Source of the DNA: Segatella copri
GTDB lineage: Bacteria; Bacteroidota; Bacteroidia; Bacteroidales; Bacteroidaceae
Direction: 5' to 3'
Assembly (NCBI RefSeq): GCF_019127135.1
Contig: NZ_JAHOEA010000007.1
Span: 31,515 to 95,514, forward strand
DNA length: 64,000 nt
The notes under the pieces are model-generated. The model worked only from the letters and a program-made list of their open reading frames with translations, did not search any database and was not told the origin of the DNA. Shown here piece by piece: positions 37,836-46,308 of the stretch (positions are counted from its first letter, which is position 1; each line of letters starts with the position of its first letter). Both the position numbers and the translations under genes were made by a program.

Positions 37836-38660
37836 TTATTTATTAGATGGAAGCCTGTTGAGCCAACAGGTAAGGTCATTCAACATCTGGTCATGATATG
37901 GGAAGCCATGGGCGGCATCTCGGAATCCCCATCCATGTCCGGCAGTCGGATAGATATGCATGGTACACTCGTTACCCGCCTTACTCATGGCAGAATAATA
38001 GGCTACACCATTGGTTACAGGAGGAACAACCTTATCGTCAAACGACATTAGGATGATGGCACGAGGTGTAGCGCCCGGACGCACAGCCTTATCATTAGAC
38101 CACTCTTCGACCAGTTTTTTATTGGTATTACGCTCTTCACCCAAGAAATTCACGCATGATCCCTTATGAGAGATACGCTCATCCATGGAAATCACAGGAT
38201 AGAAAAGAATAGAGAAATCAGGTCGCACAGCCGCCTCTGCATGGGTACTTACGGAAGAAGCCAAATGACCACCGGCAGAAAATCCCATAATTCCGACATC
38301 TTCCTTGTTTATTTTCCATACGGCAGAACTGTCACGGACGGTACGCATCGCCTGATAAGCATCACTCAACGGAATATTACGATTTCCATAAGGCATTCTG
38401 TATTTCAGAACAAAGAAGGCGATACCCTGTTTATTGAAATACTCGGCCCACTGATGCCCCTCATGATCCATCGCAAGATGGGAATAGCCACCTCCAGGAC
38501 AATCTACTACGGCTCTTCCTGAAGGATTCTTAGGAAGATAACAGGTAAGCTCACTCTGTCCATCGCTGCTGTTCTTCAATACGAACTTGCGAGCTGTGGA
38601 TTGCGCTGATGCTGATATTGCTGTCAGCATCAGAAGAAAAGAAATCATTGTCTTTTTCAT
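37836..38660 (-). CDS. Secreted alpha/beta-hydrolase, probable polysaccharide esterase
   Basis: 274 residues with a signal peptide (MKKTMISFLLMLTAISASAQ). The nucleophile elbow GFSAGGHLAS, the oxyanion region CPGGGYSHLAMDHEG and the catalytic His in YPTAGHGWGFRD fit the BD-FAE / acetyl-esterase-like group. Such enzymes remove acetyl or feruloyl groups from plant polysaccharides. Two tandem minus-strand -7 boxes lie upstream. No glycan genes are adjacent, so its partner pathway is not shown. Confidence 0.85.
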   Translation of the reverse strand: MKKTMISFLLMLTAISASAQSTARKFVLKNSSDGQSELTCYLPKNPSGRAVVDCPGGGYSHLAMDHEGHQWAEYFNKQGIAFFVLKYRMPYGNRNIPLSDAYQAMRTVRDSSAVWKINKEDVGIMGFSAGGHLASSVSTHAEAAVRPDFSILFYPVISMDERISHKGSCVNFLGEERNTNKKLVEEWSNDKAVRPGATPRAIILMSFDDKVVPPVTNGVAYYSAMSKAGNECTMHIYPTAGHGWGFRDAAHGFPYHDQMLNDLTCWLNRLPSNK

Positions 38661-38701
38661 TTTTCTTTTTGTTATGTTGTTTATATCTTTATTCAGTTTT
38701 G

Positions 38702-38720
38702 CAAAGATAGTGCAAAGATA
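38702..38720 (-). promoter_or_regulatory. Two tandem -7 boxes for the esterase gene
   Basis: The minus strand reads TATCTTTG at 38713-38720 and again at 38702-38709, 11 nt apart, both upstream of the ATG at 38660. Confidence 0.6.
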
Positions 38721-38807
38721 AGCATTTTTTTCGTTAATCCTATGTTATTTTTTCTTCTTTTTTTGGTGTTTTTGTTCCAATCGCTTTGATTATTGATTCT
38801 TTTTTAC

Positions 38808-38815
38808 TATATTTG
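38808..38815 (+). promoter_or_regulatory. -7 box for the sppA operon
   Basis: TATATTTG, about 97 nt upstream of the sppA ATG. Confidence 0.6.
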
Positions 38816-38911
38816 CAGAAAAATTGCTGCACTTAGCAGTCAGAGTACAATATCTCTTTGCTGCAGCCAGCATTTATTTTGCAGTCTCACATATAATATT
38901 AACATAGAATT

Positions 38912-40696
38912 ATGAAGGATTTTTTCAAAAATGTGGCAGCCACGATCGTAGGACTGTTTGCTTTCGGACTTATCATGACCATCCTGGGATTCATCTGTAT
39001 CATCGGAATGATCGCATCGAGTAACAGCAAACCGACATTGAAGGACAATGCTGTGATGGTACTGAAACTACAGGGGCAGATTGAAGACCGTTCGGAAGAC
39101 AACTGGCTCGGCGAACTGACGGGCGAGCAGTTCAACAACCTCGGCATGAACAAGATTCTTTCTTCTATCCGCAAGGCTAAGGATGAGGAAAAGGTGAAAG
39201 GTATCTATTTGGAGACAGGTATCCTAGAATCCGACTATGCAACTTTGCAAGAAATCAGAAATGCACTTGCCGACTTCAAGAAGAGCGGCAAATGGATTAT
39301 CGCATACGGTGATGCTCTCTCACAGGGTGGATATTATCTGGCTTCAGTTGCCAACAAGGTATACGTAAACCCTGAAGGCAATGTTGACTGGCATGGTATT
39401 GCATCACAACCACAATATATCAAAGATGTGGCAGCTAAGTTTGGCGTCCACTTTACAGTAGTGAAGGTAGGTAAATACAAGAGTTATACCGAAATGTATA
39501 CAGAAGACAAGATGTCTGATGCAAACAGAGAGCAGGTTTCACGGTATATAGGCGGACTCTGGCAACAGATGCTGGCAGATGTGAGCAAGAGCAGAAACAT
39601 TAGCAAGGATTCACTGAACCGCTATGCCGACGGATTAATGGTCTTTGATGATGCCCAACTGCTGAAATCACGTAAGATGGTAGACGGATTCTGCTATTAT
39701 GACGAAATCAGAGACGTGGTAAAGAGACAGTTAGGTCTGAAGACAGACGAAACCATCAACCAGGTAGACTATAACGACGTTGATATGGCAATAGACGACT
39801 CGAACCTGATGGGAGAAGAAATTGCCGTCTACTACTGCCAGGGTTCCATCGTGAGAATGGAGACTCCTAGCATCTATGGCACTGAGCAGCAGATTGTAAG
39901 CACCAAGGTGATTAAGGACTTGCAGGAACTCGCCGACAACAGTCAGGTGAAGGCTGTAGTTCTGCGCATCAATTCGGGTGGTGGCGATGCCTACGCTTCG
40001 GAACAGATATGGAGAGCGGTCAAAGAGTTGAATAAAAAGAAGCCGGTAGTAGTTTCTATGGGTGGTATGGCTGCCTCGGGTGCTTATTACATGAGTATGG
40101 GTGCCCAATATATAATGGCACAACCTACAACATTGACCGGCAGCATCGGTATCTTTGGAGCTCTTCCAGACTTCAGTGATCTGATGACAAAAAAGTTGGG
40201 TTTCAAGTATGATGAGGTAAAAACCAACCGCAATAGTGCCTATGCCTCGGCAGGTATGTCACGCCCATGGAGTGCAGAAGAGATTACCACCATGCAAAAC
40301 TATGTGAATCGTGGATACAACCTCTTCCGCAAACGTGTAGCTGAAGGAAGAAAGATGAGCACAGAACAGGTTGAAAAAATAGCTCAAGGAAGAGTTTGGC
40401 TAGGAACTGACGCCAAGAACATCAAGTTGATTGACGGATTCGGCGGACTGAGCGATGCCATCGACAAGGCTGCAGAGCTGGCTCATCTCAGCAGTTATCA
40501 AGCTGTAGAATATCCGGCATTGGCAGGATGGATGGAACAGTTAATGGATATGGCGGGTGGAAATAAGGGAACCTACCTCGACGAACAGTTGCGTCTGGCT
40601 TTGGGGGACCTATACCAACCATTCATCATGATACGCAATATGAAGGAAAAAGAGCCTATACAGGCAGCACTTCCTTATGTATTGAACATTCAATAA
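38912..40696 (+). CDS. sppA: Signal peptide peptidase SppA (67K type)
   Basis: 594 residues. One N-terminal transmembrane helix (IVGLFAFGLIMTILGFICIIGMI) then two ClpP-like repeats. The first holds GDALSQGGYYLAS with the general-base Lys region VKVGKYKSYTEMYTEDKMS; the second has INSGGGDAYASEQIW and the nucleophile Ser in SMGGMAASGAYYMSMGA. It degrades cleaved signal peptides in the membrane as a tetramer. First gene of the sppA-lpxK-PNP-thiL run. Confidence 0.95.
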   Translation: MKDFFKNVAATIVGLFAFGLIMTILGFICIIGMIASSNSKPTLKDNAVMVLKLQGQIEDRSEDNWLGELTGEQFNNLGMNKILSSIRKAKDEEKVKGIYLETGILESDYATLQEIRNALADFKKSGKWIIAYGDALSQGGYYLASVANKVYVNPEGNVDWHGIASQPQYIKDVAAKFGVHFTVVKVGKYKSYTEMYTEDKMSDANREQVSRYIGGLWQQMLADVSKSRNISKDSLNRYADGLMVFDDAQLLKSRKMVDGFCYYDEIRDVVKRQLGLKTDETINQVDYNDVDMAIDDSNLMGEEIAVYYCQGSIVRMETPSIYGTEQQIVSTKVIKDLQELADNSQVKAVVLRINSGGGDAYASEQIWRAVKELNKKKPVVVSMGGMAASGAYYMSMGAQYIMAQPTTLTGSIGIFGALPDFSDLMTKKLGFKYDEVKTNRNSAYASAGMSRPWSAEEITTMQNYVNRGYNLFRKRVAEGRKMSTEQVEKIAQGRVWLGTDAKNIKLIDGFGGLSDAIDKAAELAHLSSYQAVEYPALAGWMEQLMDMAGGNKGTYLDEQLRLALGDLYQPFIMIRNMKEKEPIQAALPYVLNIQ

Positions 40697-40704
40697 TATT
40701 TATA

Positions 40705-40724
40705 ATAAGGTATGCGTACCTTAT
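40705..40724. repeat. Hairpin between sppA and lpxK
   Basis: ATAAGGTA and TACCTTAT form an 8-bp perfect stem around TGCG. There is no T run, so it may be a processing or attenuation element in the operon. Confidence 0.65.
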
Positions 40725-40760
40725 ATATAGGCATAACGAATTAAGAGAAAGGAAACAGAC

Positions 40761-41936
40761 ATGAGAACAGAAGGCGATCTTATCAAGATCAACGACTGGC
40801 TGCTACCACTAAGTTGGATTTATGGCAGCATAGTCAGATTTCGCAATTGGCTCTTCGATATAGGACTGAAAAAGAGTCAATCATTCTCAATCCCGATTAT
40901 CTCTGTAGGCAATATTACAGTAGGCGGATCGGGCAAGACTCCCCATGTGGAGTATCTGATACGCTTGTTACATGACAAGGTAAAGATAGCTGTGCTGTCA
41001 CGTGGCTACAAGAGGAAGACCAGTGGCTATGTGCTGGCAGACAAGAATACGACAATGTCCGAAATTGGCGATGAACCATTCCAGATGCACAGCAAGTTTG
41101 ACGACATCTATGTAGCTGTAGACGCCAAACGCGTAAGAGGAATCGAAAAGTTGCAGAACGAAGAGCCAACCAAGGATGTGGACGTAGTATTACTGGATGA
41201 TGCCTTCCAGCATCGCTATGTAAAGCCAGGCATCAACATCCTGCTGGTAGATTATCACCGACTGATTATCTATGACAAGATGTTGCCGGCCGGAAGACTG
41301 AGAGAACCTCTGAGCGGCAAGAACCGTGCCGACATTGTGATTATCACCAAATGTCCAAAGGACCTGAAGCCTATGGAATTCCGTGTACTCACCAAGGCCA
41401 TAGACCTCTACCCTTTCCAGAAGCTCTACTTCACCTGCATTAACTATGATACACCAAAGGGTGTATTCGAAGACCAGCAGATAGCACAGGAAAAATTGAA
41501 GGACTATCATGTACTGCTGGTTACTGGCATTGCATCGCCTAAGCAGATGGAACACGACCTGAAGCCGATGGTCAAGAGTATGCAGTCGCTGAGTTTCGGT
41601 GATCACCATCGCTTCAAGAGCAAAGACATCACACGCATCAATGAGACGTTTGAACAGATGCCTGAACCCCGTCTGATTATCACGACAGAGAAGGATGCCG
41701 TGAGACTGAAGGAGACGGAGGGTCTCTATGAAACGGTTAAAAAAAGCATATACGAACTGCCTATTAAGGTAAGTTTCATGCAGGAACAGCAAGATAATTT
41801 TAACGACAAAATCATTAGCTATGTACGAAAAAATTCAAGAAACAGCATCCTGGCTAAAAGAAAGGATGACAACAAGTCCGAAGACGGCAATCATATTGGG
41901 AACCGGTCTCGGACAATTAGCTTCAGAAATAACTGA
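40761..41936 (+). CDS. lpxK: Tetraacyldisaccharide 4'-kinase
   Basis: 391 residues. The P-loop VGNITVGGSGKTPHVEYL follows a membrane-associated N-terminal helix; VAVDAKRVRGI, VVLLDDAFQHRYVKPGINILLVDY and GRLREP are LpxK signatures. It phosphorylates lipid A disaccharide to lipid IVA at the inner membrane. The last 38 codons (RKNSRNSILAKRKDDNKSEDGNHI...) overlap the next gene in another frame and look unlike conserved LpxK sequence; the conserved core ends near DNFNDKII. Confidence 0.94.
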   Translation: MRTEGDLIKINDWLLPLSWIYGSIVRFRNWLFDIGLKKSQSFSIPIISVGNITVGGSGKTPHVEYLIRLLHDKVKIAVLSRGYKRKTSGYVLADKNTTMSEIGDEPFQMHSKFDDIYVAVDAKRVRGIEKLQNEEPTKDVDVVLLDDAFQHRYVKPGINILLVDYHRLIIYDKMLPAGRLREPLSGKNRADIVIITKCPKDLKPMEFRVLTKAIDLYPFQKLYFTCINYDTPKGVFEDQQIAQEKLKDYHVLLVTGIASPKQMEHDLKPMVKSMQSLSFGDHHRFKSKDITRINETFEQMPEPRLIITTEKDAVRLKETEGLYETVKKSIYELPIKVSFMQEQQDNFNDKIISYVRKNSRNSILAKRKDDNKSEDGNHIGNRSRTISFRNN

Positions 41937-42630
41937 CAGTTACGAATTCCCATATAGTGAAATACCAAATTTCCCTGTATCAACCGTTCAAGGTCATGCC
42001 GGCAAACTGATTTTCGGTAAGTTGGGAGGTAAAGACATCATGGCTATGGAAGGAAGATTCCATTACTATGAGGGATATGACATGAAGGCTGTAACCTTCC
42101 CAGAACGTGTGATGTACGAGTTGGGCATTGAAACCCTCTTTGTTAGCAACGCTTCGGGCGGTATGAATCCGGAATTCCAGATTGGCGACCTGATGATTAT
42201 CGATGATCACATCAACTTCTTCCCTGAGCATCCATTGCGTGGCAAGAACTTCCCTACCGGTCCGCGTTTCCCTGACATGCACGAAGCATACGACAAGAAA
42301 CTCCGCGACCTTGCCGACGATATCGCTAAGGAGAAGGGAATTGATGCAAAGCATGGTGTATATGTTGGCGTTCAGGGACCTACTTTCGAAACACCGGCAG
42401 AGTATCGCATGTATCGTGTATTGGGTGGTGACGCCGTAGGTATGAGTACCGTACCAGAGGTGATTGTTGCCCGCCATTGCGGAATCAAGGTTTTCGGAAT
42501 CAGTATCATCACCGACCTTGGAGGTTTCGATGTACCAGTAGAGGTCAGTCATGAGGAGGTTCAGGTTGCCGCAAATGCTGCACAGCCTAAGATGACAGAG
42601 ATTATGCGAGAAATTATTCGCAGATCTTAA
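41821..42630 (+). CDS. Purine nucleoside phosphorylase (PNP/MTAP family)
   Basis: 269 residues. The phosphate-binding GTGLGQLA (32-39), MEGRFHYYEGYDM and NASGGMNPEFQIGDLMIIDDHINFFPEHPLRG are those of trimeric PNPs. It cleaves inosine and guanosine with phosphate in purine salvage. The start at 41821 lies 116 nt inside lpxK; Met16 at 41866 would leave only 16 residues before GTGLG and lose the usual N-terminal helix (YEKIQETASWLKER), so the early start is preferred. Confidence 0.94.
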   Translation: MYEKIQETASWLKERMTTSPKTAIILGTGLGQLASEITDSYEFPYSEIPNFPVSTVQGHAGKLIFGKLGGKDIMAMEGRFHYYEGYDMKAVTFPERVMYELGIETLFVSNASGGMNPEFQIGDLMIIDDHINFFPEHPLRGKNFPTGPRFPDMHEAYDKKLRDLADDIAKEKGIDAKHGVYVGVQGPTFETPAEYRMYRVLGGDAVGMSTVPEVIVARHCGIKVFGISIITDLGGFDVPVEVSHEEVQVAANAAQPKMTEIMREIIRRS

Positions 42631-42656
42631 TTATAAATTATAAACTATTAATTATT

Positions 42657-43766
42657 TTGGATATCTCAAAGTTGGGTGAGTTTGGTCTTATTGACCGTCT
42701 CACAAAAGGTTATGAAAAGAAAAACGAGTCTACCGTTTATGGTGTAGGCGACGATTGTGCCGTGATGCATTATCCCGACAAGGAGGTGCTCATAACTACT
42801 GACATGCTGATGGAGGGCGTGCATTTCGACCTTACCTATATCGATATGGCTCACTTGGGTTACAAGAGTGCTATGGTAAACATCAGTGATATCTTCGCCA
42901 TGAACGGTACCCCACAACAGATGGTAGTAAGCATCGCATTGAGCAAGCGATTCAAAGTAGAAGACATAGATGAATTCTATAAAGGTTTACGAATGGCATG
43001 CGACAAATGGGGTGTAGATATCGTGGGCGGTGACACCACATCTTCGCTCACAGGTCTTGCTATCAGCATCACTTGTATTGGTGAAGCGGCAAAAGAAGAA
43101 ATCGTATACCGCAACGGAGCCAAGGAAACAGATCTTATTTGTGTATCGGGCGACCTGGGCGGCGCCTATATGGGCCTGCAGCTGCTGGAACGCGAAAAGG
43201 CTGTATACTACGGACAGATAGAAGATATCCGAAAGAAGATGGCAGAAGCTAAGGCAAACGGAGACAACGAGAAACTGACTCTCCTGAACAAAGACTTAGA
43301 GAATATGCGTAACTTCCAGCCAGATTTCGCCGGTAAGGAATATCTCTTGGAAAGACAGCTACAACCAGAAGCTCGTGGTGATGTAATTGCTCAACTGCGA
43401 GAGGCTGGTATCCGTCCTACAGCCATGATGGATGTAAGCGATGGTCTGAGCAGTGAACTGATGCACATCTGCGAACAGAGTCATTGTGGATGCAGAGTAT
43501 ATGAGAAGAACATACCTATCGACTACCAGACAGCCGTGCAGGCAGAAGAATTCAACATGAATCTTACCACCTGCGCCATGAACGGCGGCGAAGATTATGA
43601 ACTTCTCTTTACCGTACCTATCGGTGACCACGAAAAGATTGAGGCAATGGAGGGTGTAAGGCAGATTGGCTACATCACCAAAGAAAATCTGGGCAAGTTC
43701 CTCATTACCAGAGATGGACAGGAATTTGAACTGAAAGCACAAGGTTGGAATCCGCTGAAAGATTAA
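42657..43766 (+). CDS. thiL: Thiamine-monophosphate kinase, TTG start
   Basis: 369 residues. DISKLGEFGLIDRLTKGYE, VGDDCAVM, TTDMLMEGVHFDLTYIDMAHLGYKSAMVNISDIFAMNG and MMDVSDGLSSELMHICEQS are ThiL motifs. It phosphorylates TMP to thiamine diphosphate. The start codon is TTG: the frame before DISKLGEFG has no ATG, and this is the expected N-terminus. A Lys/Glu-rich insert of about 30 residues (KKMAEAKANGDNEKL) occurs near 185. Other thiamine genes (thiD, thiE) lie 6 kb downstream. Confidence 0.93.
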   Translation: MDISKLGEFGLIDRLTKGYEKKNESTVYGVGDDCAVMHYPDKEVLITTDMLMEGVHFDLTYIDMAHLGYKSAMVNISDIFAMNGTPQQMVVSIALSKRFKVEDIDEFYKGLRMACDKWGVDIVGGDTTSSLTGLAISITCIGEAAKEEIVYRNGAKETDLICVSGDLGGAYMGLQLLEREKAVYYGQIEDIRKKMAEAKANGDNEKLTLLNKDLENMRNFQPDFAGKEYLLERQLQPEARGDVIAQLREAGIRPTAMMDVSDGLSSELMHICEQSHCGCRVYEKNIPIDYQTAVQAEEFNMNLTTCAMNGGEDYELLFTVPIGDHEKIEAMEGVRQIGYITKENLGKFLITRDGQEFELKAQGWNPLKD

Positions 43767-43801
43767 TTTCAAACAACGCGGTATTTAGTTAATAAACATT
43801 A

Positions 43802-43832
43802 AGCAAGAGAAAATATTTCGTTTTCTCTTGCT
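43802..43832 (+). terminator. Hairpin after thiL
   Basis: AGCAAGAGAAAA pairs with TTTTCTCTTGCT around a 7-nt loop. The following sequence is AT-rich rather than a clean T run. The right arm holds the TTG used as the -33 element of the tRNA-Phe promoter. Confidence 0.7.
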
Positions 43833-43858
43833 CAATTAAAATTTTTATTGTACCTTTG
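43828..43858 (+). promoter_or_regulatory. Promoter of tRNA-Phe
   Basis: TTG at 43828-43830, 20 nt, then TACCTTTG (43851-43858) followed by CAACCGC. Transcription would begin about 13 nt before the tRNA. Confidence 0.75.
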
Positions 43859-43876
43859 CAACCGCAAAAGCAAAAT

Positions 43877-43949
43877 GGTGCCATAGCTCAGTTGGTAGAG
43901 CAAAGGACTGAAAATCCTTGTGTCCCCGGTTCGATTCCTGGTGGTACCA
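43877..43949 (+). tRNA. tRNA-Phe (anticodon GAA)
   Basis: GGTGCCA pairs with TGGTACC in the acceptor stem (one G-U). D arm AGCTCAGTTGGTAGAGC, anticodon loop CTGAAAA with GAA, T arm GGTTCGATTCC. 73 nt, no encoded CCA. Confidence 0.97.
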
Positions 43950-43962
43950 CTCCTCCTTTCAT

Positions 43963-44003
43963 AAAAGGCGATTACTAACTGCGGTTAGGGTCGCCTTTTT
44001 TTT
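43963..44003 (+). terminator. Terminator after tRNA-Phe
   Basis: AAAGGCGA pairs with TCGCCTTT, enclosing an inner weaker hairpin, then eight T. Confidence 0.9.
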
Positions 44004-44087
44004 AATATCCATACCTCAAGGTAACAGATATTACAAAATAGATGAAGGATAGTAATTATAAACAAACAAACTAAACTTAAAAAGCTT

Positions 44088-45491
44088 ATGAAGAAGATTT
44101 TAATAGCTTTATTGGTCTGTTTCTCATTTGTGACAGCCAATGCCAAAGATTACAGTAAGTATTATCAGAACTTACCAGTTCAGATGCAGCAACCTACATT
44201 GCCTAGCATCCCAGCCAATCATGTCAGCATCTTGGAATGTGGCGGTAATGGTGACGGACTCACCATGAATACCCAGGCATTCGCCAAAGCCATCAGTAAA
44301 CTGAACAAAATGGGTGGCGGTCATCTTAATGTGCCTGCAGGTATCTATCTTACAGGTCTCATCTCACTGAAGGACAATATAGACCTGCATCTGGAGAAGA
44401 ACGCCATCATCGTTCTTTCTGAAGACAAGAATGATCACTTCAAGATAGACGAGACTACGGGAAAGAAAGAAAACCGTGCAACTCCAGCCATCAATGCCAG
44501 CAAGAGAAAGAACATCTCCATCACAGGCGAGGGCACTATTGACGGAAACGGCGAATGGTGGCGACCAGTAAAGCGGAGCAAGGTTAGCGATGTAGAATGG
44601 AAAGAATTCCAGGCTATGGGCGGAACTCTCAATGAAAAAGGTGACATCTGGTATCCATTCAATCTGAAACATCAACCTAACGTGGCAGAGAATATGGATG
44701 CACAGGAGAAAACCCGAACACACATGATCAGATTCACCAGTTGCGAAAATGTACTCGTACAGGGTGTTACACTTCTGAACAGTCCTAAGTTTCACATCAT
44801 CCCTACCCGATGCAAGAATGTGACTATCGACGGAATCACCGTAAAATGTCCATGGAATGCCCAGAACGGTGATGCGATTGATATCTCCAGCTGTAAGGAT
44901 GTACTCATCGTAAACAATGTGATAGATGCTGGTGATGATGGTATCTGTATGAAGGGTGGTGCCGGCGCAGCAGGTGTGGCAGCAGGTCCTTGCGAAAACA
45001 TCAACATTCAAGACAACACCGTATACCATGCACATGGAGGTTTTGTTATCGGCAGCGAGTTCTCTGGCGGCATGAAGAATATTGTAGTTCGCAACAATAC
45101 TTTCCAGGGAACAGATACCGGTTTACGTTTTAAGAGTGCCGTGAAGAGAGGCGGTACATCTGAAAACATCTATATCGACCATATTTATATGACCGATATC
45201 AAGGATGCAGCCATAACCTTCGAGACCACCTATTTTGATAACCACGTAGGTGCCAAGAAACAGACCGCTCCTGTAAAACAGGAATTCCTGCCAAACTTTC
45301 AGGACATCCACATGAGCGACATCTACGTACGAGGTTGCGAAACAGGTATAGAAGCACATGGTGCAGAAGGTATGGTACACGATATCACTATCAAAAACTC
45401 CAATATCTTCTACACCAAGGAAGCCAAGAATATTGATGCAACCTGCAAGATTCAGTTAGAAAACGTACGTTTCGAAAGTTTCGCAAAGTAA
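44088..45491 (+). CDS. Secreted GH28 exo-polygalacturonase-like enzyme
   Basis: 467 residues with a signal peptide (MKKILIALLVCFSFVTANA). Beta-helix with the GH28 motifs NGDAID (260-265, usually NTDGID), GDD (282-284), HGG (316-318) and RFK (347-349). The long DKGDIWYPF-like and VTLLNSPKFHIIP stretches resemble exo-acting GH28 or rhamnogalacturonan hydrolases. It is alone between tRNA-Phe and trmO, away from the pectin-type locus at 14-18 kb, though its activity would complement that locus. It differs clearly from the other GH28 here and lacks the extra C-terminal domains. Confidence 0.88.
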   Translation: MKKILIALLVCFSFVTANAKDYSKYYQNLPVQMQQPTLPSIPANHVSILECGGNGDGLTMNTQAFAKAISKLNKMGGGHLNVPAGIYLTGLISLKDNIDLHLEKNAIIVLSEDKNDHFKIDETTGKKENRATPAINASKRKNISITGEGTIDGNGEWWRPVKRSKVSDVEWKEFQAMGGTLNEKGDIWYPFNLKHQPNVAENMDAQEKTRTHMIRFTSCENVLVQGVTLLNSPKFHIIPTRCKNVTIDGITVKCPWNAQNGDAIDISSCKDVLIVNNVIDAGDDGICMKGGAGAAGVAAGPCENINIQDNTVYHAHGGFVIGSEFSGGMKNIVVRNNTFQGTDTGLRFKSAVKRGGTSENIYIDHIYMTDIKDAAITFETTYFDNHVGAKKQTAPVKQEFLPNFQDIHMSDIYVRGCETGIEAHGAEGMVHDITIKNSNIFYTKEAKNIDATCKIQLENVRFESFAK

Positions 45492-45516
45492 GTTTGCAGC
45501 TCAATATTCAAGAAGT

Positions 45517-46197
45517 CTACTTGACAACAGTAAGCGTTTGATCACAAACTGTGAAATGAATATCAAGCCCCTCATAAGGCATTCCATATACCTTATGAGG
45601 TTTTTTCTGGTAATGCGGACGCGGATCCTGAGCAAGTACATCTTTCAAAACCTCTATTTTTTCTGCAGCCAATCCCTGCAGAAGCAAATACCTTTCCACT
45701 TCTTCCGAAATCTCAACATCCAGTTTTTTCCATTTTCGGTTGTCGACGAAACCGCTCCTGGCATCAGGATGAGAATCGGCATAAACAACATAAGGCTTAA
45801 TATCAAAAATAGGAGTCATATCCATGAGATCAGCTCCTTTTACATAAATGACAGGACCACGAGGAGTCTCCCAATCGATATGAGAGATTCTTACAGATGA
45901 AAGACCTATGTTATTGGGGCGGAAAGGACTTCGGGTAGCAAAGACCCCAACCTTCTCATTGCCTCCCAATACAGGAGGACGGACAACCGGACTATTCGCC
46001 TTATGCCTGTTGGCAGAAAATTCCCAAATCAGCCAAAGGAAATCAAATCCCTCCATACCGCGCAACGCATCAGGGTTGCGGAATTCGGGTTCAAAAACAA
46101 TCTGTCCTTCCAATCCTGCTACCAATCCAGCCTGTTTGGGAATGCCAAACTTGCTACTGAAGGGAGAACGAAAATATGCTATTGGTTTTATCTCCAT
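45517..46197 (-). CDS. trmO: tRNA (N6-threonylcarbamoyladenosine(37)-N6)-methyltransferase TrmO
   Basis: 226 residues. IAYFRSPFSSKFGIPKQAGLV, GMEGFDFLWLIWEFSANRH, GVFATRSPFRPNNIGLSSVRI and GADLMDMTPIFDIKPYVVYADS are the TrmO (TsaA/YaeB) motifs. It methylates t6A37 in threonine tRNAs with S-adenosylmethionine. It is convergent with the GH28 gene and divergent from thyX. Confidence 0.93.
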   Translation of the reverse strand: MEIKPIAYFRSPFSSKFGIPKQAGLVAGLEGQIVFEPEFRNPDALRGMEGFDFLWLIWEFSANRHKANSPVVRPPVLGGNEKVGVFATRSPFRPNNIGLSSVRISHIDWETPRGPVIYVKGADLMDMTPIFDIKPYVVYADSHPDARSGFVDNRKWKKLDVEISEEVERYLLLQGLAAEKIEVLKDVLAQDPRPHYQKKPHKVYGMPYEGLDIHFTVCDQTLTVVK

Positions 46198-46251
46198 ATT
46201 TACTAATTATTACACCTTATTATATATAGGACGAAAAAAGCCATGAATTAT

Positions 46252-46282
46252 TTTGCTGTATGCGCAAAATAATGTACCTTTG
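46252..46282 (+). promoter_or_regulatory. Promoter of thyX
   Basis: TTTG (46252-46255), 19 nt, then TACCTTTG (46275-46282); the ATG is 26 nt further. Confidence 0.72.
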
Positions 46283-46308
46283 CAGACAAAATAAAAAAAC
46301 AAAAAGAA

